From assembly GCF_003399635.1 (NCBI RefSeq), contig NZ_NBXB01000020.1, forward strand, positions 1 through 64,000: 64,000 nt of DNA, in the 5' to 3' direction. Source of the DNA: Subtercola boreus. GTDB lineage: Bacteria > Actinomycetota > Actinomycetes > Actinomycetales > Microbacteriaceae. The notes under the pieces are model-generated. The model did not search any database and had not been told where the DNA came from. It saw nothing but the letters and a program-made list of their open reading frames with translations. Shown piece by piece: positions 8,207 to 18,497 of this stretch. A program made the translations under genes and the position numbers. How positions within the stretch are numbered: position 1 is the stretch's first letter; each line of letters starts with the position of its first letter.

Positions 8207-9391
8207 ATGCAGTTCGGAATCTTCAGCGTCAGTGATGTGACGACCGACCCGACGACCAGGACGACCCCCAGCGAGCAGACGCGCATCAAGGACATCGTCA
8301 CGATCGCTCAGAAGGCCGAAGAGGTCGGCCTCGATGTGTTCGCGATCGGTGAGCACCACAACCCGCCCTTCTTCTCGTCGAGCCCGACGACCACGCTCGC
8401 CTACATCGCCGCCAAGACCGACAAGCTCTTCCTGAGCACGAGCACCACGCTCATCACCACGAACGACCCGGTGAAGATCGCCGAAGACTACGCGATGCTC
8501 CAGCACCTCGCCGACGGCCGCGTCGACCTGATGATGGGCCGCGGCAACACCGGCCCCGTGTATCCGTGGTTCGGTCAGGACATCCGGCAGGGCATCCCGC
8601 TCGCCATCGAGAACTACGCCCTGCTGCACCGGCTCTGGCGCGAGGACTACGTGAACTGGGAGGGCACGTTCCGCTCGCCGATCCAAGGCTTCCAGTCGAC
8701 GCCACGTCCGCTCGACGGCGTGCCGCCCTTCGTATGGCACGGCAGCATCCGTTCGCCCGAGATCGCCGAACAGGCTGCCTACTACGGCGACGGATTCTTC
8801 GCGAACAACATCTTCTGGCCCAAAGAGCACTACATGAAGCTCATCGGGTACTACCGCTCGCGCTTCGAGCACTATGGCCACGGAACCGCCGCGCAGGCGA
8901 TCGTGGGCCTCGGCGGCCAGGCGTTCATGGCGAAGAAGTCGCAGGACGCGGTGAACCAGTTCCGTCCGTACTTCGACAACGCGCCGGTCTACGGCCACGG
9001 CCCCTCGCTTGAGGACTTCACCGAGCAGACCCCCCTCACCGTCGGCAGCCCGCAGCAGGTCATCGACCGCTACGCCGGCATGCGCGACCACTTCGGCGAC
9101 TACCAGCGCCAGCTGTTCCTGATGGACCACGCCGGACTGCCGCTGAAGACCGTGCTCGAGCAGCTTGACTTCCTGGGCGGCGAGGTGGTCCCGGTGCTCC
9201 GGCGCGAGCTCGAGGTGAACCGCCCCACGGGTATCTCCGACGGGCCCACGCACGCCTCACTGGTCGCCGCGCGCGATGCGGCCGAGGTTGCTGCTGCCGC
9301 GTCGCTCGTCGCCTCGGCTGACGCGTCGTCGGCCGGCGCTGTCGATGCGCTCGCGACATCCGGCTCCGGCCCCTCCTCCGAGCGGAGCTAG
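8207..9391 (+). CDS. LLM-class flavin-dependent oxidoreductase (luciferase-like monooxygenase)
   Basis: 394 residues from ATG 8207 (MQFGIFSVSD), preceded by the purine-rich AGAAAGAAGAG; an upstream in-frame ATG at 8165 has no ribosome-binding site. The TIM-barrel family hallmarks are clear: a GEHH signature near residue 50 (FAIGEHHNPPF), the STSTTLITTNDPVKIAEDYAMLQHLADGRVDLMMGRG block and a C-terminal VGSPQQVIDRY segment. Members use FMNH2 or F420 and O2 or act as oxidoreductases on small organic substrates; the substrate here is unknown. The last ~45 residues form an Ala/Ser-rich tail outside the fold. Transcribed alone. Confidence 0.88.
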   Translation: MQFGIFSVSDVTTDPTTRTTPSEQTRIKDIVTIAQKAEEVGLDVFAIGEHHNPPFFSSSPTTTLAYIAAKTDKLFLSTSTTLITTNDPVKIAEDYAMLQHLADGRVDLMMGRGNTGPVYPWFGQDIRQGIPLAIENYALLHRLWREDYVNWEGTFRSPIQGFQSTPRPLDGVPPFVWHGSIRSPEIAEQAAYYGDGFFANNIFWPKEHYMKLIGYYRSRFEHYGHGTAAQAIVGLGGQAFMAKKSQDAVNQFRPYFDNAPVYGHGPSLEDFTEQTPLTVGSPQQVIDRYAGMRDHFGDYQRQLFLMDHAGLPLKTVLEQLDFLGGEVVPVLRRELEVNRPTGISDGPTHASLVAARDAAEVAAAASLVASADASSAGAVDALATSGSGPSSERS

Positions 9392-9462
9392 GCCGGGGGA
9401 TGCCTGTCGGTTCTGGATGTCACGACCTCCGTCGAGGTCATCGAATTCCGTGACCTCGGAAC

Positions 9463-9679
9463 CGGGGCGCCACGAGGGCTGCCCGCACACGATGCCGGCG
9501 AGAGTGAGCCAGGCCAGCGGAAGCAGCACGAGCCCGCCCGTCCCGTTGATCGCCCACTGCACGGCGGCGTCGATCGTCCTGAAGGGGGAGAAGACGCTGA
9601 TGGCACCCTGCCGCAGGTCATCGAGCCAGCGTGGCAACTGAGGTTCGGGGCCTACATCTCTCTCTCGTTGGACCGTCAT
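9463..9679 (-). pseudogene. Fragment of an integral membrane protein
   Basis: The leftward frame starting at 9679 encodes about 70 protein-like residues (PRWLDDLRQGAISVFSPFRTI, then WAINGTGGLVLLPLAWLTLAGIV, one membrane helix). It then turns into low-quality sequence antisense to the end of the LLM gene. It looks like an internal piece of a larger membrane protein. No family was identified. Confidence 0.35.
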
Positions 9680-9739
9680 CTCGTTCTGGTGGTCGTGCGC
9701 CCGCCGAGAACCATGTCTGGTGTTTCACAGCCGGGCATG

Positions 9740-9885
9740 GGCTGGTGACCGCCCAGCTCGACCGGGCGCACCGCGATCCGTTCGATCGGATGCTCGCCGC
9801 GCAGGCGATCGTAGAGAACGCGGTGCTTGTGACCGCGGATCGCGCCCTTGCCGAGCTCGGCGGTCTGCGCGTCGCGTGGGGCTGA
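9740..9885 (+). pseudogene. VapC/PIN-domain toxin, C-terminal remnant
   Basis: The residues LDRAHRDPFDRMLAAQAI and then VLVTADRALAELG match the last third of Sll0205-like PIN-domain toxins (consensus HRDPFDRMLxAQAxxExxxLVTxD). The N-terminal two thirds, with the first catalytic aspartates, and any antitoxin gene are missing. The open frame upstream (from 9631) is unrelated sequence. Confidence 0.6.
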
Positions 9886-9957
9886 ACCGAGCCAAGCCGA
9901 TGAGGCGTCTTCGCGGCGACGCAGCGCGAGTCGCGCAGCGGTCGGCGACGCCGGCCG

Positions 9958-10368
9958 TCACACGAACGGCGCCGCCGAGTCCATGAGTTTCGAGCGGATC
10001 AGGAACCGCACTCCCTCCGGCGCCTCCACCGAGAAACCGCTGCCACGGCCCTTCACGACGTCGATCGTGAGGTGGGTGTGGCTCCAGTACGCGAACTGCT
10101 CGACCGACATCCAGAAGTCGATCGGCTGCGGCGAAGCGCCGGGCGGGGCGATGTCGAGCACTCCGAGGAGCACGTCGGCGTCGGAGGTGATGAAGTCCCC
10201 GGCCGGGTAGCACATCGGCGAACTGCCGTCGCAGCATCCACCCGACTGGTGGAACATCAGCGGGCCGTACTGCTCCCACAGCTTTCGAAGGAGCGAGACG
10301 CTCACGTCAGTAAGCGCCACCCGCGACTGGGTCTCGTGCGGCACGGTCACCGCGGCATCGACAGGCAT
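9958..10368 (-). CDS. DUF779 protein, partner of the aldehyde dehydrogenase
   Basis: 136 residues from ATG 10368 (MPVDAAVTV), 10 bases after the aldehyde dehydrogenase stop, so the two are co-transcribed. DUF779 hallmarks visible are YGPLMFHQSGGCCDGSSPMC near residue 30, a Cys-rich motif likely to bind metal, and the conserved SVEQFAYWSHTHLTIDVVKGRGSGFSVE block. In actinobacteria this family is habitually found next to acetaldehyde/aldehyde dehydrogenases, but its biochemical role is not established. The longer upstream open frame overlaps the dehydrogenase antisense-free tail and is not needed. Confidence 0.85.
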   Translation of the reverse strand: MPVDAAVTVPHETQSRVALTDVSVSLLRKLWEQYGPLMFHQSGGCCDGSSPMCYPAGDFITSDADVLLGVLDIAPPGASPQPIDFWMSVEQFAYWSHTHLTIDVVKGRGSGFSVEAPEGVRFLIRSKLMDSAAPFV

Positions 10369-10378
10369 CGGCGTCGGC

Positions 10379-11902
<1,524 letters not shown>

Positions 11903-11975
11903 TTCGGTGATCCTCCGACGTCGTTGTCTGTGGGGGCGCGGGTTCGGCCTCTTCGACGCACGATACGCAGGGGGA

Positions 11976-12002
11976 GGTTGCAGGGAGGTTGCGAAAGGTT
12001 GC
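11976..12002 (-). promoter_or_regulatory. Three helically phased direct repeats before the aldehyde dehydrogenase
   Basis: GGTTGC occurs at 11976-11981, 11987-11992 and 11997-12002 (GCAACC on the coding strand), spaced 11 and 10 bases, so on one DNA face. They lie 74-100 bases upstream of the ATG at 11902, a typical activator position. The GAF/HTH protein encoded just upstream is the obvious candidate binder. Confidence 0.45.
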
Positions 12003-12060
12003 GCGCGGCAGCGGGGTGCCGGCGCAGCGAGCGGCCGGGAGGTGCGGAGGCGGTGCGTCG

Positions 12061-13464
12061 CTATCCGGCGAGCTCAGCGTCGATGTGTTCGATGCGCGAC
12101 ACCACGGATGCCCGTTTCGGCGAATGCGCCGGCAGCCGCTGCAGGCAGGCCAACCACACGTCGCGGTCGTAGGCGCATTCATCGGTGCGGGCGTAGCCCA
12201 GCAGAACGTCGGCCGACGCATCCGTCAGCAGCGACTCGCGCACGTTCGCGCTCACCTCGCGCCGGATCTCGACGACCCCGGGCGCCTTCGACCCTGCGAG
12301 CACTTCGCCGGTGTAGGCGCCGAGGGCCACGCGGTGCGCGCCGCGCTCGAGGAAGGCCAGCACGCGGTGCGCATCGAGCTCGAACGGTACCGGCAGGCGA
12401 TAGGGCCGGGAGAGCGGCTCGAGCGAGGGGTCGAGGTCGACGAGTACCGCACGGAGGCGCACCATCTCCGCCCGGAGTGTGGCGACCGAATTGTCGGCGA
12501 CGTAGAGCTTCTGGGCCAGCTGCTCGGCTGACAGGCCGTGCCGGTTCCAGACAAGCAGCGTGAGGATTTCGGAGTGTCGTGCACTCAGCTCCACCGCGCG
12601 ACCGGCGAACGCCAACCGCGCCACCTCCCGGCCGAGCACACTGAGCAGCGGAGCATCCGTCGCCTGCGGCCGTGCCGGCGACGAAGCGACCGGCCGAGGC
12701 GTTCGGTGCGACCGCGCGGGCGTCAGCTGGTGGATGCGCAACTCGGCTTCAGCGGCAGCCACCGCCGCCTCGAGCAGGGGCAGGGTGACCGGCGACACAG
12801 CGTCGTCGCCTCCGGTGATGTCGATGACGCCGAGCACATCGCCCGACGACGGGTCGTGCACGGGCACCGCTGTGCAGCTCCACGGGTGCACGATGCGGTT
12901 GAAGTGTTCGGCCCCGCCGATCTGGATGCTGTGGTCCAGGGCGAGCGCTGTGCCGGGCGCGCTCGTTCCGACGACCCGCTCCGACCAGTTGGCGCCCTCG
13001 ACGAAGGCCATGCCCTCGGCGCGGCGACGGAGATCGCGGTCGCCGTCGATCCAGAGCAGCCGGCCGGCCTGGTCGCCGATCGCGACAATGAGCCCGCGTT
13101 CGAAGGTGTGGGCGATCAGCAGGCGATGGATGACCGGCAGCACGAGGGCGAGCGGATGCTCACTGCGGTACTGGCGGAGGGCCTCGTCGTCGAGGTCGAA
13201 GGCGGGGGCGAGCCGGTCGGGGTCGAGATTCGACTGCAGCGACCGGAGCCAGGACTCCTCGACGAGCCGACGGACGCCTGCAGTGTGCGAGAGATCGGTG
13301 CCTCCGGCGAACCCGGTGCCGAGGCCGAGGCCGCGGACGCTGCCATCGAAGCCGGGGCCGCTGCCGCCGGGGCCGGTGCCCCCGCCTGCGCCGGGCGAAC
13401 CGACGATGACGTCGTGCGCATGCTCAGTGAACGCCCGCGTGCTGCGGGAACCGCTGCCGGCCAC
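12061..13464 (-). CDS. GAF-domain transcriptional regulator of the aldehyde dehydrogenase operon
   Basis: 467 residues from GTG 13464, preceded by GGAG at 6 bases. After a Gly-rich N-terminus comes an AcoR-like sensor region ([11 protein letters not shown]..., [19 protein letters not shown], then [12 protein letters not shown] and [18 protein letters not shown], the GAF domain) at about residues 60-260. A C-terminal DNA-binding part follows at about 300-380 ([24 protein letters not shown], wing-like [15 protein letters not shown]). There is no sigma-54 AAA+ domain, as expected for an actinobacterium. Encoded immediately upstream of the aldehyde dehydrogenase on the same strand; likely its activator. 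Confidence 0.85.
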   Translation of the reverse strand: MAGSGSRSTRAFTEHAHDVIVGSPGAGGGTGPGGSGPGFDGSVRGLGLGTGFAGGTDLSHTAGVRRLVEESWLRSLQSNLDPDRLAPAFDLDDEALRQYRSEHPLALVLPVIHRLLIAHTFERGLIVAIGDQAGRLLWIDGDRDLRRRAEGMAFVEGANWSERVVGTSAPGTALALDHSIQIGGAEHFNRIVHPWSCTAVPVHDPSSGDVLGVIDITGGDDAVSPVTLPLLEAAVAAAEAELRIHQLTPARSHRTPRPVASSPARPQATDAPLLSVLGREVARLAFAGRAVELSARHSEILTLLVWNRHGLSAEQLAQKLYVADNSVATLRAEMVRLRAVLVDLDPSLEPLSRPYRLPVPFELDAHRVLAFLERGAHRVALGAYTGEVLAGSKAPGVVEIRREVSANVRESLLTDASADVLLGYARTDECAYDRDVWLACLQRLPAHSPKRASVVSRIEHIDAELAG

Positions 13465-13574
13465 TGTGCTCCGATCGTCGCTGATCTGCCCGGGTGGGGT
13501 GGATCTCAGAATACGCGCAACACACGGGCCGCGCCTGAGAAAACGGTACGCCGCCCGGCCGCTAGGGTTCTCGC

Positions 13575-13949
13575 ATGATCATCAGGCTTTTCGACATCGA
13601 CACCGCTACGGCCCTGTCGCAGATCCTCCCGATCATCCTGCTCGCCCTGATGGTGGAACTGCGGCGCACGAAGATCCACAAACGAGGGCACAACCAGCGA
13701 CGCACCCGGGGCCTGATGGGGCTGTTCTTCATCCTCTTCGCTCTGATCGAGACGGTGCTCGTGCTGTCGATCGACGGCCGGGTCTTCCCGTTCCAGCCGA
13801 GCGACCTGTTCGCAGCGCTGATCATCTTCGCGCTGCTGATCATGCTGTTCGTGCTGACGTTCCTGCCCGAGTTCGAGGAGGACCACCGGCGCCGGCACGC
13901 CCACGAGCCGATCGAGCACCACGGTGCTGACGACCCGGAGGGGCTCTAA
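13575..13949 (+). CDS. Small membrane protein, three predicted helices
   Basis: 124 residues from ATG 13575. Hydrophobic segments lie at about residues 9-28, 46-66 and 78-100, separated by a basic loop (RRTKIHKRGHNQRRTRG). The soluble C-terminal tail is rich in His and acidic residues (EEDHRRRHAHEPIEHHG), which might bind metal, though this is speculation. The stop overlaps the stop of the convergent MFS gene by 3 bases. No family recognised. Confidence 0.65.
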   Translation: MIIRLFDIDTATALSQILPIILLALMVELRRTKIHKRGHNQRRTRGLMGLFFILFALIETVLVLSIDGRVFPFQPSDLFAALIIFALLIMLFVLTFLPEFEEDHRRRHAHEPIEHHGADDPEGL

Positions 13950-15409
13950 CCGGCGACAGCCACGCGTCCGTCGGAGCGCAGCCGCGCATCCGGCATCGAA
14001 GCGGCCGCAGCGACGGTAGCGACGGCGCACACCAGAACGGCGATGAAGGCCGCGCCCGAGGCCACGGCGACTGTCACGGGATCGCTCGTGCCCCCGCCCC
14101 CGGGATGACCGGCGTAGATGCCATTCGCGATGGCTCCGAACACGGCCACACCCACGGCGCTGCCGATGGAGCGGGCGAAGAAGTTGGTGCCGGTGACGAC
14201 GCCGCGCTCCTCCCACGGAACGCTCGACTGGGCGGCGATGAGGCTGGGCGTCGCCACGAGGCCGAGCCCGAGACCGATCACGAAGCAGCTGGCCGCGACG
14301 ACGACAAGGTCCGGGCGGGGTGCGGAGAGCGCGAGGCTGAGCGCACCGGCGACGGCCAGTACCATGCCGATGAGGATGGTGCGCTTGAACCCGATCCGGA
14401 GATACAGACGGCCTGACTGCGAGGCATCAAGCGGCCAGCCCAGGGTGATGGCGGCGACGGCGAGACCCGACACGACGGGGGTGATGTGGATGGTTCCCTC
14501 GAGGTAGGTCGGAACGAAGGAGGTCACCCCGAGGAGGATCGCTCCCACCCCGAGCGAGATGAGGGTGGTCGTCAGCAGCAGGCGGCGGGAGAACACCCAG
14601 AGCGGCAGCACCGGTTCGGCCGCGCGCCGCTCGACCAGCACGAACACGACAAGCAGCAGCCCGCCGAGGGCGAAGGCGCCGATGCTCTGGATCGAGTTCC
14701 ACGCCCAGGCCTGTCCGCCTTCGAGAGCGGCGAGGATGAGGGCGCTGAGGGCGCCGGTCAGCACGGCCGACCCCGCGTAGTCGATGCGGTGCTTCGTCTT
14801 CTCGATCTGTTCGTGGAAACGGCGGAAGATCATCCATCCTGCGATGACACAGAGCGGAACGTTCACGAAGAAGATCCACCGCCACGAGAGGAACTCGGAG
14901 AACAGCCCGCCGAGCAGGGGCCCGGCCACGGAGGCGATCGCCCAGACGCTCGCGAGGTAGCCCTGCACCTTGGCGCGCTCGGCCACGGTGTAGATGTCTC
15001 CGGCGATGGTGACGGCCATCGGCTGCACCGCGCCGGCGCCGAGGCCCTGGATCACGCGGAACGCGATCAGCGCGGGCATGCTCCAGGCCAGCCCGCAGAG
15101 GATCGAGCCGGCCAGGAACAGGCCGATGCCGAGCAGGATGATCGGCTTCCGGCCGAGCGTGTCGCTCAGTTTGGCGTAGACCGGTACCGAGACGGCCTGC
15201 GCCAGGAGGTAGATCGAGAACAGCCACGGGAACTGCGAGAAGTCGCCGAGGTCGCCGACGATCGACGGTACGGAGGTGGCGAGGATCGTCGCGTCGATCG
15301 CGACCAGGCCGGTGGAGAGCATGAGCGCCACGAGAAGGGGACCTCGCTCGGATCGGAACCCGACGCCGTGCCTGTACGGGTTCGTGCCCGGTTCGCTCTT
15401 CGTGCTCAT
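13946..15409 (-). CDS. MFS drug exporter, DHA2/EmrB-QacA type
   Basis: 487 residues from ATG 15409 (MSTKSEPGTN) with GAGG 8 bases upstream; the open frame runs far upstream, but that part is antisense to the next gene. About 14 hydrophobic helices. Family motifs are LDATILATSVPSI-like IDATILATSVPSIVGDL in helix 1, AKLSDTLGRKPIILLGIGLF (motif A), VIQGLGAGAVQPM (motif B) and GGLFSEFLSWRWIFFVNVP (motif C and the DHA2 signature). Likely a proton-driven exporter of toxic organics at the cytoplasmic membrane. Divergent from the glucose-6-phosphate dehydrogenase homologue with an 85-base shared promoter region. Confidence 0.9.
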   Translation of the reverse strand: MSTKSEPGTNPYRHGVGFRSERGPLLVALMLSTGLVAIDATILATSVPSIVGDLGDFSQFPWLFSIYLLAQAVSVPVYAKLSDTLGRKPIILLGIGLFLAGSILCGLAWSMPALIAFRVIQGLGAGAVQPMAVTIAGDIYTVAERAKVQGYLASVWAIASVAGPLLGGLFSEFLSWRWIFFVNVPLCVIAGWMIFRRFHEQIEKTKHRIDYAGSAVLTGALSALILAALEGGQAWAWNSIQSIGAFALGGLLLVVFVLVERRAAEPVLPLWVFSRRLLLTTTLISLGVGAILLGVTSFVPTYLEGTIHITPVVSGLAVAAITLGWPLDASQSGRLYLRIGFKRTILIGMVLAVAGALSLALSAPRPDLVVVAASCFVIGLGLGLVATPSLIAAQSSVPWEERGVVTGTNFFARSIGSAVGVAVFGAIANGIYAGHPGGGGTSDPVTVAVASGAAFIAVLVCAVATVAAAASMPDARLRSDGRVAVAG

Positions 15410-15494
15410 GGGTACCTCAAGTGTTGGACGGCCCGAGATATTTCCTTGGCATGAAACAACTGTGGGCGGGCATTCGGGCAAGTACGCTCGACGT

Positions 15495-16907
15495 ATGATG
15501 ACGTCGAAGACCCTCCTCATTCTCGGTGCCAGCGGTGACCTGACCGAACGACTCCTGCTGCCGGGCCTCGCCAGCCTGGTGGGCGGGGGAGTGGACACTG
15601 ACCGCGAGCTGATCTCGGGTCTTCGCATCATCGGTTCCGGCCGTTCGGAGCGGAGCCGCGACGAATGGCAGAAGACCGTGAAGACGGCGTTCGACGGGGT
15701 CGAGGCGAAGGGGGCCACGGCCCGGGCACTCGTGAAGGACGCCGACTACGTGGTCGGCGATCCGACGTCGAAGGATGACCTCACGAACATCCTCGAGAGC
15801 GTCGAGGGTTCGCTGGTGATCTACTTCGCGCTGCCGCCCGCGATCGTGTCGACGGTCATCCAGACCATGGCCTCCGTCGACCTGCCCGAGGGAACCGTGT
15901 TCGCCCTCGAGAAGCCGTTCGGGTCGGACTCGCGCAGCGCGGCGACGCTCAACCGGCACCTGCTGAAGCTCGTGCCCGAGGAGCAGATCCACCGGGTCGA
16001 CCACTTCCTGGGCATGTCGACGGTGCTCAACATCCTGGGCCTCCGCTTCGTGAACCGGCTGGTGGAGCCGATCTGGAACAACCAGAACGTCGAGAAGGTC
16101 GAGATCATCTACGACGAAGACCTCGGGCTCGAGGGGCGCGCCGGGTACTACGACACGTCGGGGGCGCTGATCGACATGCTGCAGTCGCACCTGCTGCAGG
16201 TGCTCTCGATCGTGGCCATGGAGGCGCCGACGCGCGTCGACCCGGTCGACTTCCGCGCGGCGACGGCTGCGGTGCTGCGCGCGACCTCGGTGTGGTCGGG
16301 TGCGCCGATGCTGCCGGGAACGGATGATGTGAGCCGCCGTGCGCGGTACGGCGCCGGCACCGTGGGGCGGCGGACGATGCCCGCGTATGCATCGGAGGAG
16401 GGCGTGGACCCGTCGCGTGAGACGGAGACGCTCGCTGAGATGGTCGTCGAAGTGAAGACGCGGCGCTGGGCGGGCGTGCCCTTCGTGCTGCGGTCGGGCA
16501 AGGCGATCGGGGAGCCGGTGAAACAGGTGGTGCTCACGATGAAGCCCCTCGGCTTTGTGCCCGACGGGCTCACCGGGTCGGAGTCGCAGGAGCGGATCGT
16601 CGTCGGCCTGCGCCCGCCGACCCTCACCTTCGAGCTGACGTTGAATGGCGACGGGGATCCGTTCAGCCTCGCCCGCCATGACCTGAGCGCGACCCTCGAC
16701 CCGTCACCCCTCACTGCCTATGGCGAGGTGATGCGCGGGGTGCTCGGCAACGACCCGACGCTGTCGATCCGCGGCGACGTCGCCGAGACGTGCTGGCGGA
16801 TCGTCGCGCCGGTGCTGAACTCGTGGAAGCGGGGCGACGTGCCCCTCGAGGAGTACCCGGCCGGTTCGCAGGGCCCGCGCGCCTGGTCGCGCGACGTGAC
16901 GGAGTAG
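15495..16907 (+). CDS. zwf: Glucose-6-phosphate 1-dehydrogenase homologue with altered active-site loop
   Basis: 470 residues from the tandem ATG ATG at 15495. The Rossmann motif GASGDLTERLLLPGL and the LEKPFG motif are intact, and the protein aligns in order to the end (PLTAYGEVMRGVLGNDPTLSIRGD). The substrate-binding signature RIDHYLGKE reads RVDHFLGMS here: the catalytic His is kept, but the Lys that contacts the glucose-6-phosphate phosphate is Met. It may therefore be a paralogue with another sugar-phosphate substrate or a weak enzyme. No opcA, tal or tkt is adjacent, unlike the main actinobacterial zwf locus. Confidence 0.82.
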   Translation: MMTSKTLLILGASGDLTERLLLPGLASLVGGGVDTDRELISGLRIIGSGRSERSRDEWQKTVKTAFDGVEAKGATARALVKDADYVVGDPTSKDDLTNILESVEGSLVIYFALPPAIVSTVIQTMASVDLPEGTVFALEKPFGSDSRSAATLNRHLLKLVPEEQIHRVDHFLGMSTVLNILGLRFVNRLVEPIWNNQNVEKVEIIYDEDLGLEGRAGYYDTSGALIDMLQSHLLQVLSIVAMEAPTRVDPVDFRAATAAVLRATSVWSGAPMLPGTDDVSRRARYGAGTVGRRTMPAYASEEGVDPSRETETLAEMVVEVKTRRWAGVPFVLRSGKAIGEPVKQVVLTMKPLGFVPDGLTGSESQERIVVGLRPPTLTFELTLNGDGDPFSLARHDLSATLDPSPLTAYGEVMRGVLGNDPTLSIRGDVAETCWRIVAPVLNSWKRGDVPLEEYPAGSQGPRAWSRDVTE

Positions 16908-16932
16908 TCCCACACCTGCCCTGCCCTCCAGT

Positions 16933-16999
16933 GCGATCGATCTCCCGAAAATTGTCGCTCTGCGGCGCTCTGAGCGACAATTTTCGGGAGATCGATCGC
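16933..16999. terminator. Perfect 28-bp inverted repeat with 11-base loop
   Basis: Arms at 16933-16960 and 16972-16999 are exact reverse complements around the loop TGCGGCGCTCT. The hairpin lies 26 bases after the zwf-like stop. The stem is much longer than a normal terminator and lacks a T-run, so it may instead be a dispersed palindromic repeat; no second copy was seen in the window. Confidence 0.6.
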
Positions 17000-17049
17000 G
17001 CGGGGGCGGGTTCTGAGGCCGGTGTCGTTTGTTCGCGTAGAGTGCTCGG

Positions 17050-17409
17050 TTGACGTCGATCGGTACTCGCGCCACTGTTCTGAGCCTGGCGGCCGTGCTG
17101 GTGGTGATGCTGGCCGGATGCTCGCCGGGAGGGCCCGGCGAGACGGAGACGAGTGCCGACGCAACGACCGTGGTCGGCGTGGCGGAGGCGCCCGACGTGC
17201 CACCCGGTTCGGGCGCGGGAGATGTCCGGCGACGCGGCTGGCGGGCGACGATGGTCGCCGCGCCTCGTCGTCAGGGAGCTGCTGGTGCCGGAGTGGTTGC
17301 CCGACCCGGCGTGAGCGACAGCGCCGGAACGCTCCACGTGACCGGCACGCCGCGCATCACGAGCACGCTGTCGAGCTTGGCTGAGCCCGCAAGCAGAGCG
17401 TCGAAGTAG
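17050..17409 (+). CDS. Lipoprotein-like N-terminus, probably a truncated gene
   Basis: TTG 17050 opens a frame with a convincing lipoprotein signal (LAAVLVVMLAGCSPGG, lipobox LAGC) and an acidic/Thr-rich start of a mature domain. After about residue 48 the translation becomes Arg-rich and improbable, and the frame overlaps 139 bases of the DUF2071 gene on the other strand. I infer that only the first ~150 bases derive from a real lipoprotein gene, the remainder being lost. Confidence 0.35.
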   Translation: MTSIGTRATVLSLAAVLVVMLAGCSPGGPGETETSADATTVVGVAEAPDVPPGSGAGDVRRRGWRATMVAAPRRQGAAGAGVVARPGVSDSAGTLHVTGTPRITSTLSSLAEPASRASK

Positions 17410-18038
17410 CTCGAGCGAACCGTCAACGCCTTTCCGCCCTCGATGCGCCATGCCGAGGTCGAGAGCGTGAGCCCCTGCAACGCGCCCGAGCGTGTCGGCG
17501 ACCACCCCGTGCTTCCGGCGCGGAAGAACTCCGACGCCGCATCGAGGGTAGGGAACAGGGAGCTCCCCCAGGCACCGGATGCCCCGCCGGGCAGTTCCGG
17601 CAGGGCGACCACCCCGGCGTCGACTGTCATGCCTGTCGAGCGCATCACTACGTGCATCCGGTCGGCCGACTCGTCGCTCACGAACTGCGCGTGCCGGTGG
17701 ATGCCCGGAAAGATGCGTTCGCCCGCCGCGACAGCCAACCACGACGCGCTGTGGCGTTCGGGGATGAAGACCCCGGTGCGGGGCCCAGTGGGGGTGTCCC
17801 ACTCGACGGCGATGCGGTGGGCAGCGTTCTCGGCGTGCCAGCCGACCCGCGGTCTGACGCGTGCCGGGCGCAGGTCGCCGAGGCGGATGAGACAGATGCC
17901 GGCAACCGCACTGCCGTCGACGAGTTGCGGTCGGAACCCCGCGGGCAGCAGGGCCTCTGCGACCCGCGGGTCGACGCGGTAGTTGATGAGCAGCCGGCGT
18001 TCGATCGTGGCCGAGAGGTCGGGCATCCGGAGCTTCAT
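17271..18038 (-). CDS. DUF2071 protein
   Basis: 255 residues. Typical DUF2071 features are the opening RLLINYRVDPRVAEALLPAGFRP, then GICLIRLGDLRPAR and the EWDTPTGPRTGVFIPERHSASWLA region. The family is uncharacterised; its fold is thought to be acetoacetate decarboxylase-like. The start codon overlaps the stop of the ArsR gene (ATGA, 18035-18038), so the pair is translationally coupled and the ArsR protein presumably represses it. Confidence 0.8.
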   Translation of the reverse strand: MKLRMPDLSATIERRLLINYRVDPRVAEALLPAGFRPQLVDGSAVAGICLIRLGDLRPARVRPRVGWHAENAAHRIAVEWDTPTGPRTGVFIPERHSASWLAVAAGERIFPGIHRHAQFVSDESADRMHVVMRSTGMTVDAGVVALPELPGGASGAWGSSLFPTLDAASEFFRAGSTGWSPTRSGALQGLTLSTSAWRIEGGKALTVRSSYFDALLAGSAKLDSVLVMRGVPVTWSVPALSLTPGRATTPAPAAP

Positions 18039-18391
18039 GAGGTGGCCGCGTTCGCCGCCGTGTTCGTCGAAGCGACCGTCGCCTTCTTCGTCGGCTTGCG
18101 GATGCTCCGCAGCACGATCTGCTCCGGGCAGACGCTCGAGAGGAAATCTCCGACGGACAGTGCCAACCGCTCGCCGACCAGCGAGTAGAGGATGCGGTTC
18201 GAATCGCGCCGCTCGGTGACCAGCCCCGCCGCCTTCAACACCGACAGGTGCCGTGAGATCGTCGGACCCGAGGCCTGGAACCGGGCGGCGATGTCGCCGG
18301 CGGCGAGCTCCCCGTCTCGGAGGTCTTGCAGGATCTGGCGCCTCGTGGGGTGAGCCAGGGCGGAGAAGATGTCACTCACGGCTTCTTGCAT
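18035..18391 (-). CDS. ArsR-family winged-helix repressor
   Basis: 118 residues. The helix-turn-helix is plain: IFSALAHPTRRQILQDLRDGELAAGDIAARFQASGPTISRHLSVLKAAGLVTERRDSNRILYSL. There is no CxC metal-binding motif in helix 3 and the only Cys is distal (SSVCPE), so this is probably not a metal sensor but the common ArsR/DUF2071 or SRPBCC type. First gene of a two-gene operon, with its own operator candidate at 18402-18415. Confidence 0.88.
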   Translation of the reverse strand: MQEAVSDIFSALAHPTRRQILQDLRDGELAAGDIAARFQASGPTISRHLSVLKAAGLVTERRDSNRILYSLVGERLALSVGDFLSSVCPEQIVLRSIRKPTKKATVASTNTAANAATS

Positions 18392-18401
18392 GCTCGCAAT
18401 A

Positions 18402-18415
18402 TAGCACAGGTGCTA
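18402..18415 (-). promoter_or_regulatory. Candidate ArsR operator TAGCACAGGTGCTA
   Basis: A perfect inverted repeat with 6-base arms and a 2-base spacer, 11 bases upstream of the ArsR start. On the coding strand an AT-rich TATATT follows (18398-18403), a possible -10 element. Autoregulation by the adjacent repressor is inferred. Confidence 0.5.
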
Positions 18416-18497
18416 ATTAGCAATCTAGCTCCAGAACGATTCATGCAGGCAGAAACCTATCAGCAGGCTCATGTCAGATCTGAGGTAAGCTCGGTTC

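Noticed and set aside
18190-18205. GGTTCGAATC resembling a tRNA T-loop
   Set aside because: It lies within the ArsR coding sequence and no matching acceptor or anticodon stem can be drawn.
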